Assembly: GCF_023630205.1 (NCBI RefSeq)
Contig: NZ_JALPRR010000001.1
Location: 1,364,001 to 1,428,000 of the forward strand
From: Pontibacter ruber
GTDB taxonomy: Bacteria > Bacteroidota > Bacteroidia > Cytophagales > Hymenobacteraceae
Length of the DNA stretch: 64,000 nt
Direction: 5' to 3'
Positions within the stretch are counted from its first letter, which is position 1. Each line of letters starts with the position of its first letter. Position numbers and translations under genes: made by a program. Positions 57,292-64,000 of the stretch are shown here, one piece after another. The notes beneath the pieces were generated by a model. That model ran no database searches. It saw nothing but the letters and a program-made list of their open reading frames with translations, and was not told where the DNA came from.

Positions 57292-59904
57292 TCAGGCGAT
57301 GGCTTCCTCTGTGCTGCGTATGGCTGCCACCTCCTGCTCCAGTGCATGCAGTACTTCTTCTATACTTATACTTAGGCCGGATACCAGGCCGGGCAGGTGA
57401 GACGTATCCGCGACATGCTGGTGTAGCAGTTGCTCCAGTTCGCTTAAGGCTGGTGTTATGTGTTGCGCGTGCAGGTGCCGGAAAGCCGTTTGCATGCGGT
57501 GCGCCAACATGCCAGCCTGTTGCCAGTCTCCGTCTGCGGCAGCGTTTTCCAACAGCTGCAGGTTCTGCCGGTTATCTTTTATCAATACTTCAAGTATGGC
57601 AGCCATTGCTTCGCTGTCGGAGCCCGCAAACTGGCGCATTTCCGCTAAATCGTACAGGTTATCGTTACTTGCTTTGGCTGTAACTGCAGCAGGGGCTGGC
57701 GCTGTTTCCGGGGTCGGAAGTTCCGGTAGATAGGTGATCAGCTTCTGGTATAGCTCCTGTTCCGAGTACGGTTTGAGCAGGTAATCCGATATGCCGGTTT
57801 TGGCAAAGAAGCGTTTGTTGCGGCTCATGATATTGGCCGTGAGAGCGATGATCGGCAGTTCCGGCTTCAGTTTACGGATGGCCCTGGCAACGGCTTTGCC
57901 ACTCATGCCCGGCAGCTGTATATCCGTCAGCACCAGATCCACATGCTGTTCCCCGATAAGTTGCAGCGCTTCCTGCCCGTCGTTTGCCAGGTACACGTGC
58001 ATGCCCAGTCGTGTCAGGATGAGCTCGCACAGGGTGCGGCTATAAGCATCGTCGTCGATCACCAGTACGTTGCGGCCGTACAGCGCTTTATCCTGTGCTG
58101 TGGTCTGTATAGGTGCCTGTGCTCCTACCGCTGTGCCGACGGCTTTCTTCAGCGGAAGTATGATACTGAACGTTGTTCCCTCGCCGGGTGTGCTCCTGAG
58201 CGTAAGAGAGCCGTTGTGCATCTCTACCAGTTGTTTGCTGATGGACAGGCCAAGGCCCGTGCCGCCATACTTCCGGATGATCGAGTCATCGGCCTGGTTG
58301 AATTCGCCGAACACATGGGCGGTCTGCTCCATCGGGATGCCGATGCCGGTATCTGAAACGTCAATGACCACAACTACGCGGCCACGCCGCTGCGATTTCA
58401 GGCGGCAGTTTACGTGCACCTCCCCCTCATGAGTAAATTTGATCCCGTTATCTACCAGGTTAAACAGTACCTGTTTCAGGCGCAGGGCATCACCCAAGAG
58501 CGGTTGTTTCAGGCCCTCGTCCAGCTGGCAGCTAAAGCGGATGCCTTTGGCCTGTGCTTTCAAGGTAAAGGCTTGCTCCAGCTCCGTTACCACGTGCTGC
58601 AGGCTGAAAGGGGCGGCTTCTATACTTAGTTTGCCGGCTTCGATCTTTGAGAGATCGAGTACGTCGTTTACGATGTGCAGCAGGTGCTCCCCAGCACTGC
58701 TGATAGCCTGCAGGTGCTCCTGCTGCTGGGGCTGAAGGGGCGTGTGGCGCAACTGCTCCGAAAACCCGAGCACTACGTTCAGGGGTGTCCGGATCTCGTG
58801 GCTCATGTTTGCAACAAAAGCCTCTTTGGCACGCGCCAATCCGATGGCCTCTTTCCGTGCGCGGATCAGCTGGGCTTTGTACACGTTGCTTCGGGTAATG
58901 TCGCGGAGGATGAGGAAAATAAAGGCAATGCCGCTTACCAGGCCGAACACGCCAACCAGCAAAAGTATAAACGACGTTTTGTTGGCTACCTGCCTGGCCA
59001 GCACGGAGCTGGAACTGGCTTGCAGCGTTTCGTACTGCTCCAGTTCATAGATCATGCCCCGGATGCGGTCCATGATCTGTTTATCCTGCTGCAGCAGCGC
59101 CAGCTCTTTTGCCTTCAGCATGTTCTCATATGTGGTTACCTCGCGCATGAGTTTTCTCAGGATGTTGCGCACATCCGATACTTGTGCCACGGGCGGAGCA
59201 GGCGTTTTACTGGTATCCACGGTTACTTCCTGCTTCATGGTAATAAGCGGTACTCCTTCCTGCGGCGGCAACGTGACGTCCAGTTCAATGGTATCGGGTT
59301 CTTCGCTACGTTTGGTAAAGAGCTTGTCGAGCAGGCCGCGCTTGCTTTTTTCTTCGGGCACAGCAACCTTAACCTTGGCTTGTGTTTTGTCGGGGTAAGT
59401 GGTGGTTGTGTTGGTGTATTGTTTTATGATGGTGGCGGCAGGCTGCGCCGTAGCCGAAGAGACGATCTGGCGGATGGCCCGGTCAGAGTAGTCTTCCATT
59501 TTGCGCTTTTTCTTCAGGCTGACGTAGCGCTCCATACTTTGCTTTTTCTGCTGCAGCAACGTCGAGATAGAATCAATGCGGGAGAGCTCAGTTGCGTTTT
59601 GCTTCATCATGGTGCGCAGCGTATCGATCTGGCACTCTATCTTTCGGAGGTCCTTCAGATAGGTTTTGAAGTAACGGTCTTCTGTTGTGAGCGTGTAGGC
59701 CCTGATCGAACTTTCGGCCGTGGCGATATCGGAAAGCGTGTGGTGCAGTTTTACCAGTTTGCGGTTAGGCTGCGACAATTGCTCCACCGATGTCAGGAGC
59801 TGTGTAAAGCTGGCGTAAGTGAGGTAGATCGCGATTGCCACTACAGAGAGGGCGAGGCCGAAGCCTGCTACTACCTTTACTTTGGTTTTCTCTTTAAATA
59901 TCAT
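57292..59904 (-). CDS. Hybrid sensor histidine kinase with receiver and Hpt domains
   Basis: An 870-residue membrane kinase. Two transmembrane helices (about 13-33 and 312-333) bound a periplasmic or extracellular domain with long helices (CHASE3-like) interrupted by a Pro/Thr/Lys-rich insertion. A HisKA domain with NMSHEIRTPLNVVLGFS, and HATPase boxes NLVDNGIKFTHEG, DTGIGIP and GGTGLGLSI follow. The receiver (about 615-735) has DDD and the acceptor in VLTDIQLPG. A C-terminal Hpt domain (about 760-860) has the phosphorylatable His in MLAHRMQTAFRHL. This gives a full His-Asp-His phosphorelay that could feed the sigma-54 regulator encoded 10 nt away in convergent orientation. Confidence 0.93.
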   Translation of the reverse strand: MIFKEKTKVKVVAGFGLALSVVAIAIYLTYASFTQLLTSVEQLSQPNRKLVKLHHTLSDIATAESSIRAYTLTTEDRYFKTYLKDLRKIECQIDTLRTMMKQNATELSRIDSISTLLQQKKQSMERYVSLKKKRKMEDYSDRAIRQIVSSATAQPAATIIKQYTNTTTTYPDKTQAKVKVAVPEEKSKRGLLDKLFTKRSEEPDTIELDVTLPPQEGVPLITMKQEVTVDTSKTPAPPVAQVSDVRNILRKLMREVTTYENMLKAKELALLQQDKQIMDRIRGMIYELEQYETLQASSSSVLARQVANKTSFILLLVGVFGLVSGIAFIFLILRDITRSNVYKAQLIRARKEAIGLARAKEAFVANMSHEIRTPLNVVLGFSEQLRHTPLQPQQQEHLQAISSAGEHLLHIVNDVLDLSKIEAGKLSIEAAPFSLQHVVTELEQAFTLKAQAKGIRFSCQLDEGLKQPLLGDALRLKQVLFNLVDNGIKFTHEGEVHVNCRLKSQRRGRVVVVIDVSDTGIGIPMEQTAHVFGEFNQADDSIIRKYGGTGLGLSISKQLVEMHNGSLTLRSTPGEGTTFSIILPLKKAVGTAVGAQAPIQTTAQDKALYGRNVLVIDDDAYSRTLCELILTRLGMHVYLANDGQEALQLIGEQHVDLVLTDIQLPGMSGKAVARAIRKLKPELPIIALTANIMSRNKRFFAKTGISDYLLKPYSEQELYQKLITYLPELPTPETAPAPAAVTAKASNDNLYDLAEMRQFAGSDSEAMAAILEVLIKDNRQNLQLLENAAADGDWQQAGMLAHRMQTAFRHLHAQHITPALSELEQLLHQHVADTSHLPGLVSGLSISIEEVLHALEQEVAAIRSTEEAIA

Positions 59905-60236
59905 GCATCTCTACTGGTTCTGCTGCCCAACTAGTACAAGGCGACAGAAGGTGTGAGTTAGGGGTCGTTTTAAGCTAACGTTGTGTAAGCAAAAATAATT
60001 TAATAGCTGAGCTTCAAAAGTATAAAACATGGCAATTGCTCAACTGTTTGCCTGAACCCAGATGGGTGGTATACGACATCTGCTGTTTTTGGCTGGGTAT
60101 TTCTAAGCGGGCTGCATACAATAACAGAAAAAACAGATAAAGGAATCAGCTAAAAATTATATATAGCATTTGAAGTATAGTATAAATTGTGTTAGTTTGA
60201 ATCGCAGAATACGCCTTTGCTTTAACTTCCCTCATC
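59905..60236. other. Region between hybrid kinase and membrane-protein gene
   Basis: 332 nt; no gene seen. AT-rich on both sides, with one AAGTATA word at about 60017 and a second inside the spacer of the promoter proposed at 60170-60199. Confidence 0.55.
60170..60199 (+). promoter_or_regulatory. Candidate promoter of the 213-residue exported protein gene
   Basis: TTG (60170-60172), 19 nt, then TTAGTTTG (60192-60199), seven of eight matches to TAnnTTTG. An AAGTATA word lies within the spacer. Confidence 0.5.
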
Positions 60237-60878
60237 ATGAAAAACATACTAACACAGGCGCTCCTGCTGTGCCTCTTTCTGAGCTGTGCTGTTGCAAACG
60301 GGCAGGACATCATCATCAAAAAAACAGGGGAAGAGATCATCGGCAAGATCACTCGCGTTGATCAGGATACGGTACATTACAGGCATTTTAACGATACCAA
60401 AGGTCCTTCTTTTTATGTGCTGCGCCAGGAGGTGGCCCAGCTCCGAATGGCAACAGCCGTTGAGCTGCCCAGTGCGCCTCAACCGGTTGGCCAGGCAACA
60501 GCGGCTGCACCGCCTGTAACACAGCCTGCAGCAAACCCCGCACCCGCTGCGAACAACACCGCTGACATGATGATGCGCGGCAAACAGGACGCTTATGTAT
60601 ACTACAAAGGGAAAGGTGTGTTCTGGGGTACGGCAGGTGCAACCATCTTATACCCGCTTGCCGGGTTGGTAGGAGGAATTGTAACCGCATCTATACCTCC
60701 CAATATATACGAATCGAATCCCAATTACCAATTGCTCAACGACCCGACGTATGCAGCTGCCTATAAAAAGCAGGCGCATAAACGCAAAATAGGCAAAGCG
60801 GCAGCGGGTTTTGGTGTGGGCATGGGAGCCCTGGTTGTTATCTACACGATTGTACTGGCAAGTATAGCCGGAGCATAA
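60237..60878 (+). CDS. Exported protein with recurring Bacteroidetes KxGE domain and membrane-associated C-terminus
   Basis: A 213-residue protein with a signal peptide (LLLCLFLSCAVANGQ). Residues 23-70 match a short beta-rich unit common in Bacteroidetes envelope proteins (DIIIKKTGEEIIGKITRVDQ, HYRHFNDTKGPSFYVLRQE). A Pro/Ala-rich linker follows, then two glycine-rich hydrophobic segments (GTAGATILYPLAGLVGGIV, about 125-145; GMGALVVIYTIVLASIAGA, about 195-213). The C-terminal helices suggest membrane insertion. No function is known to me. Confidence 0.75.
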   Translation: MKNILTQALLLCLFLSCAVANGQDIIIKKTGEEIIGKITRVDQDTVHYRHFNDTKGPSFYVLRQEVAQLRMATAVELPSAPQPVGQATAAAPPVTQPAANPAPAANNTADMMMRGKQDAYVYYKGKGVFWGTAGATILYPLAGLVGGIVTASIPPNIYESNPNYQLLNDPTYAAAYKKQAHKRKIGKAAAGFGVGMGALVVIYTIVLASIAGA

Positions 60879-60912
60879 ACGCGCTCTGGTATAAGCTGAA
60901 ACCCTGAAGAGG

Positions 60913-60975
60913 CAAGTATAAAGTATAAACGCCCGGTTCAAACCTGATGAACCGGGCGTTTATACTTTATACTTG
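60913..60975. terminator. Long perfect bidirectional terminator containing two inverted AAGTATA pairs
   Basis: A perfect 28-bp stem (60913-60940 and 60948-60975) with a 7-nt loop. The apex half is ACGCCCGGTTCA; the outer half is two tandem AAGTATAA words on the left and their inverted copies on the right. It separates two converging genes. Confidence 0.95.
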
Positions 60976-60995
60976 TAGCGTATGCCTGAAAAGGC

Positions 60996-61772
60996 TTACC
61001 ACTTGCTGCTTGCGCCGCCTCCGCCGAAAGAGCCACCGCCGAAGCCGCCAAAGCCGCCGCCTCCCCCGAAGCCACCGCCTCCGCCAAAAACGCCTCCACC
61101 GGTCCGGAATGTACCAAATCCACCCGGCCCAAGCAGCGGGCCACCCAACGTGCGCATGCCACGACCTCCGCCGCCGCCTTTGCCCATTCTGGAAAGTATA
61201 AGCACAATGATGATGACCAGGATGATGATCATGAAAAGCGATGGCCCTCCCTCACCTTGTGCGGTAGCAGTCGGGTCTGCCTGGTACTCGCCGCTGGCCA
61301 GGCTAATAATGAAACTGGTTGCTTCATTTAACCCCTTGTAATACTCTCCCTGCTGAAAGTTAGGCTTGATGGTACGCTCGGTAATGCGCTTGGCAATGGC
61401 ATCCGGAATGATGTGCTCCATGCCGTAGCCTGTTTGCAGCGACACCAGCCGCTCGTTCTTGGCTACCAGGATGATGATGCCGTTGTCGTTCTTTTTGCCG
61501 CCTATACCCCAGCGTTCGCCCAGTTCTGCTGCATACTGGTTCACATCGTAATCGCCAATGGAGGTTAGCGTAACGATAGCGATCTGCGTGGAGGTGGTAT
61601 CGTTGTAGTTGACAAGTTTCTGTTCCAGCGCCTGTTCCTCTTCCGGGCTCAGCATGTCAGCCAGATCGTTAACAAGGCGCGGCGGGGTAGGGCGCGGCGG
61701 AAAATCGCCATCCTGGCCCACTGCCAGAATGCTCAGCAGGCAAAAGTATAAAAAGAGGATCGGTTGCTTCAT
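60996..61772 (-). CDS. TPM-domain protein with Gly-rich tail (YgcG type)
   Basis: I start at the ATG at 61772, which opens the signal peptide KQPILFLYFCLLSILAVGQ; a start at 61799 would overlap the upstream gene and add nine polar residues. Of about 258 residues, 30-165 form a TPM domain (VNDLADMLSPEEEQALEQKL, YAAELGERWGIGGKKNDNGI, LQTGYGMEHIIPD). A transmembrane helix (LFMIIILVIIIVLILS) precedes a Gly/Phe-rich tail (about 200-258). It follows the cytosolic TPM gene and lemA in one operon, the usual triad in Bacteroidetes. Confidence 0.92.
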   Translation of the reverse strand: MKQPILFLYFCLLSILAVGQDGDFPPRPTPPRLVNDLADMLSPEEEQALEQKLVNYNDTTSTQIAIVTLTSIGDYDVNQYAAELGERWGIGGKKNDNGIIILVAKNERLVSLQTGYGMEHIIPDAIAKRITERTIKPNFQQGEYYKGLNEATSFIISLASGEYQADPTATAQGEGGPSLFMIIILVIIIVLILSRMGKGGGGGRGMRTLGGPLLGPGGFGTFRTGGGVFGGGGGFGGGGGFGGFGGGSFGGGGASSKW

Positions 61773-61776
61773 GTTG

Positions 61777-62214
61777 TTATATTCCGAACGAAATGTCATC
61801 GCTCAGTTCATTGATGTCGCCCTGGGCGTTGTACGGGAAGTGGGCCTTCAGTTGCTCGCCTGCCATGCGTATGCCCTGTGCAAGCCCTTCAGCATACTGT
61901 TTGTTTCGGAAGTGCTCTGTAACCGTTTCTGTAATATCTTCCCAGAAGTGATCGGGTACGATGGCATTGATCCCGGCGTCGCCTAAAACGGCAAATTCCC
62001 GGTCTTTAAGGGCTACATAAAACAGCACGCCGTTGCGCAGGGCTGTGTGGTGCATGTTGAGCTGCGCAAATATTTCTGTGGCATGGTCCAGTACATCGCT
62101 TTCGCAATGATTCTCGATGTGCACACGTATTTCGCCGGACGTATTTTTTTCCGCCTCCTTTATTGCTTCCAGAATCAGCTTTTCGTCTTCCGGTGTAATT
62201 TTATCTTTAGCCAT
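61777..62214 (-). CDS. TPM-domain protein, short form
   Basis: A 145-residue protein without signal peptide, consisting of one TPM domain (GEIRVHIENHC, LDHATEIFAQLNMHHTALRNG, LGDAGINAIVPDHFWEDI). TPM domains are found in thylakoid acid phosphatase and photosystem-repair proteins and in bacterial envelope proteins. Stop and next start are 4 nt apart, so it is tightly linked to the YgcG-type gene. Confidence 0.9.
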   Translation of the reverse strand: MAKDKITPEDEKLILEAIKEAEKNTSGEIRVHIENHCESDVLDHATEIFAQLNMHHTALRNGVLFYVALKDREFAVLGDAGINAIVPDHFWEDITETVTEHFRNKQYAEGLAQGIRMAGEQLKAHFPYNAQGDINELSDDISFGI

Positions 62215-62291
62215 AACTTATGGATGATTGTTGATTGCTGGTTGTTAATTGTTCCTTATTTTAAAACAATCAACAATTAACAACCGACAAT
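62215..62291. repeat. Inverted repeat between lemA and the short TPM gene
   Basis: GATTGTTGATTGCTGGTTGTT (about 62224-62244) pairs with AACAATCAACAATTAACAACC (about 62266-62286). Related TTGATTG/CAATCAA words occur at 16388-16410 and 20629-20660. Confidence 0.6.
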
Positions 62292-62870
62292 TTAGAATTG
62301 TACCGTAGGGGCCCGCTCTGCGCCTGCCTCTGCCTGGAAGTGCCCTTTGCGCTCGAAACCGAAGATACCGGCCATCAGGTTGTTAGGGAAGGAGCGTACC
62401 GTGGTGTTATAGTCCTGCACTGCCTCGTTAAACTTGCGCCGTTCTACGGATATGCGGTTCTCGGTGCCTTCCAGCTGTGCCTGCAGCTCCAGGAAGTTCT
62501 GGTTTGCTTTCAGCTCCGGGTACGCCTCGGCTGTTGCCAGCAGTCTGGACAAAGAGCCGCTCAACTGGCCTTGTGCCTCCTGGAAACGCTGGATGTTCTC
62601 CGGTGTAAGCTGGTCGGCATTCAGTTGTATGCTGGTGGCTTTTGCTCTTGCCTCCATTACCTGCGTCAGGGTTTCTTTCTCGAAATTGGCAGCACCTTTT
62701 ACGGTGTTCACCAGGTTCGGGATCAGGTCAGCGCGGCGCTGGTACGCGTTCTGCACGTTGGCCCAGGAGGCCTCCACGGTTTCGTCTTTCTGCACCATGG
62801 TGTTGTAGCCGCACGACGACTGCGAGGCAAGTATCACGAATCCGATCAGGTAAAAGAATAGCTTTTTCAT
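62292..62870 (-). CDS. lemA: LemA-family lipoprotein
   Basis: A 192-residue protein. The N-terminal helix ends at a lipobox-like SSC (Cys20). The LemA core is a bundle of long helices with the blocks VEASWANVQNAYQRRADLIPNLV, ANFEKETLTQVMEARAKA, LKANQNFLELQAQLEGTENRI, SVERRKFNEAVQDYNTTVRSFPNN and GIFGFERKGHFQAE. LemA usually precedes TPM genes and is membrane-associated; its function is not established. First gene of the lemA-TPM-TPM operon. Confidence 0.95.
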   Translation of the reverse strand: MKKLFFYLIGFVILASQSSCGYNTMVQKDETVEASWANVQNAYQRRADLIPNLVNTVKGAANFEKETLTQVMEARAKATSIQLNADQLTPENIQRFQEAQGQLSGSLSRLLATAEAYPELKANQNFLELQAQLEGTENRISVERRKFNEAVQDYNTTVRSFPNNLMAGIFGFERKGHFQAEAGAERAPTVQF

Positions 62871-63236
62871 GAGTTTTTGGGTATGTTTTATATACGTTGG
62901 GAATTGCCTATACGAGCGATATGAGTACGAATTTAACAGATCATCGTTCTAAGGACAGGTAAACATGATCAAATTAACAGATATAAGTATAGAGATACAA
63001 TTCTGTTCTGTACTCGAAACCATTTCAAAAGGTTAGATCCTGAGCGGCTGAGGCTTTGCTGGGCTGGTAAAATCAGGAATAACAGGAAGTAGGTGCTGAG
63101 AAACAGAAGCGCTGGTGGCACAGAGGTTAAAGCAGAGTGTGAACTACCTTGTTTACACAAACTTAACAGTAGTTAAACCGCACAGTGGCTGTGGTTTATA
63201 CTTAAAATTTAATATATTGCAAGTAAAGTATAATCT
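62871..63236. other. Divergent region upstream of lemA and the nucleotidyltransferase gene
   Basis: 366 nt without a gene. It holds promoters for both directions; AAGTATA words occur at about 62986, 63197 and 63226. No strong hairpin seen. Confidence 0.5.
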
Positions 63237-64000
63237 ATGAAAGCAGTAATACCGGTAGCAGGCGTTGGATCAAGGCTTCGGCCGCACACGCACACACAGC
63301 CTAAATCGCTGGTGCCTGTGGCAGATAACACCATCTTAGGCCACATCGTGGATAAGCTGGTGCAGGCCGGCATACAGGATTATGTTTTCGTGATCGGTTA
63401 CCTGGGCGAGAAGATCGAGCAGTACGTACGGCGCAAGTACCCGCAGCTTAACGTAGAGTTTGTAGTGCAGCAACCCCGCGAAGGGCTGGGGCATGCCCTC
63501 TGGGTAGCACGCCATACCTATGAACAGGAAGAAAGTGTGCTGATCATGCTGGGCGATGCCATTGTGGATGTGGACCTGCAGGCTTTCATTAAAGCTCCTT
63601 ATTCGGTGCTCGGCGTGAAGAAAGTGGCCAAACCTTCGCTATTTGGGGTATCCGAAGTGGGCACAGATGAGTTTATCGTGAAGCTGGTGGAGAAGCCCAA
63701 AATCCCTAAATCGAACTCTGCCCTGGTGGGGCTTTACAAGATCGTGCACCCGCAAAAGCTGGTGGCTTCGCTGGAGCACATTATCCGGGAAGATATCCGC
63801 ACCCAGAACGAGTACCACCTGACCGATGCCCTGATGCACATGATCCGGCAAGGCGAGAAAATGGGGACTATAAACGTAGACAACTGGTTCGACTGCGGCC
63901 GCAAGGAGACGCTGCTGGAAGCTAACGCGACCCTGCTCAACCGCCCGCAGTTCCGCAACCAGGACTTCAGCCAGTTCCCGAACACGATCATCATTCCGCC
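63237..64000 (+). CDS. Sugar-phosphate nucleotidyltransferase, N-terminal part (runs off the window)
   Basis: The visible 254 codons encode the nucleotidyltransferase domain: the pyrophosphorylase motif VAGVGSRLRPHTHTQPKSLV at the start (GxGxRLxP...PK), then VGYLGEKI-like and LGDAIVDVD with the metal-binding Asp, EKPKIPKSN, ALVGLYKI and DCGRKETLLEAN. It transfers a nucleotidyl group to a sugar-1-phosphate, e.g. to glucose- or mannose-1-phosphate, for polysaccharide synthesis. The end reads NTIIIPP, where a left-handed beta-helix would be expected to follow. Confidence 0.9.
   Translation, partial: MKAVIPVAGVGSRLRPHTHTQPKSLVPVADNTILGHIVDKLVQAGIQDYVFVIGYLGEKIEQYVRRKYPQLNVEFVVQQPREGLGHALWVARHTYEQEESVLIMLGDAIVDVDLQAFIKAPYSVLGVKKVAKPSLFGVSEVGTDEFIVKLVEKPKIPKSNSALVGLYKIVHPQKLVASLEHIIREDIRTQNEYHLTDALMHMIRQGEKMGTINVDNWFDCGRKETLLEANATLLNRPQFRNQDFSQFPNTIIIP

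Noticed and set aside
58675..59934. 419-codon frame antisense to the hybrid kinase
   Set aside because: It lies wholly opposite a gene with clear kinase motifs and has Cys/His/Leu-rich shadow composition without domains.
1..64000. tRNA, rRNA, CRISPR arrays, prophage or complete insertion sequences
   Set aside because: Scanning both strands gave no tRNA-like T-arm/acceptor combination, no regularly spaced direct repeats, and no transposase, integrase or phage structural gene.

Overview
The window is chromosomal DNA of a Bacteroidetes bacterium, most likely a cytophagal of the Hymenobacteraceae (Pontibacter-like). This rests on the gene content: a PorP/SprF plus OmpA pair, a secreted protease with a type IX secretion C-terminal domain, a TonB-dependent receptor with a CarboxypepD_reg-like N-domain, DUF4159/DUF4175/BatA-like/DUF58/MoxR genes, a BlaI/M56 pair, and promoters of the TTG...TAnnTTTG type. 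Base composition is close to half G+C. I found no tRNA, rRNA, CRISPR array or complete insertion sequence. The genus is an inference.

Layout. 0-2.2 kb: end of a PorP/SprF gene and an OmpA/PD40 protein. 2.2-8.2 kb (minus): 3-hydroxybutyrate dehydrogenase, TonB-dependent receptor, periplasmic alpha/beta hydrolase and sodium:solute symporter, together resembling an uptake and catabolic unit. 8.5-11.6 kb: divergent LytTR response regulator and 7TMR-DISM histidine kinase. 11.7-14.4 kb: hydrolase, zinc-peptidase-like protein, AraC regulator. 14.6-24.2 kb (minus): a long MoxR/DUF58/BatA/DUF4175/DUF4159 cluster interrupted by intergenic repeats. 24.2-27.7 kb: tldE and tldD separated by a four-helix-bundle gene bounded by inverted repeats. 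27.9-33.5 kb: rlpA, DUF72, dgt group, a candidate structured RNA, hsp20. 33.5-41.7 kb: secreted metalloprotease, BlaI/M56 pair, site-2 protease, LLM flavoprotein, hydrolase. 41.8-48.8 kb: arfB, S9 peptidase, a small barrel-like protein, a 1.85-kb gene-poor stretch carrying two very short secreted-peptide genes, cyanophycinase, thioredoxin-reductase-like protein. 49-57.3 kb: FadL-type porin and GDSL lipoprotein, polA, PepSY-like protein, sigma-54 response regulator. 57.3-64 kb: hybrid kinase with Hpt, a secreted/membrane protein, the lemA-TPM-TPM operon, and the start of a sugar-nucleotidyltransferase.

The most striking signal belongs to no single gene. The heptamer AAGTATA (or TATACTT) occurs about 120 times by my hand count, against roughly 8 expected by chance. 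It lies in genes and between them, on both strands. In at least four convergent-gene gaps two inverted copies are built into the stem of the transcription terminator. That arrangement recalls DNA uptake sequences of Neisseria and Pasteurellaceae, but here the word is different and its role unknown. Other items worth a second look are a REP-like hairpin family, the repeat-bounded four-helix-bundle gene, the structured RNA before hsp20, the paired short peptides and several operator-like dyads.
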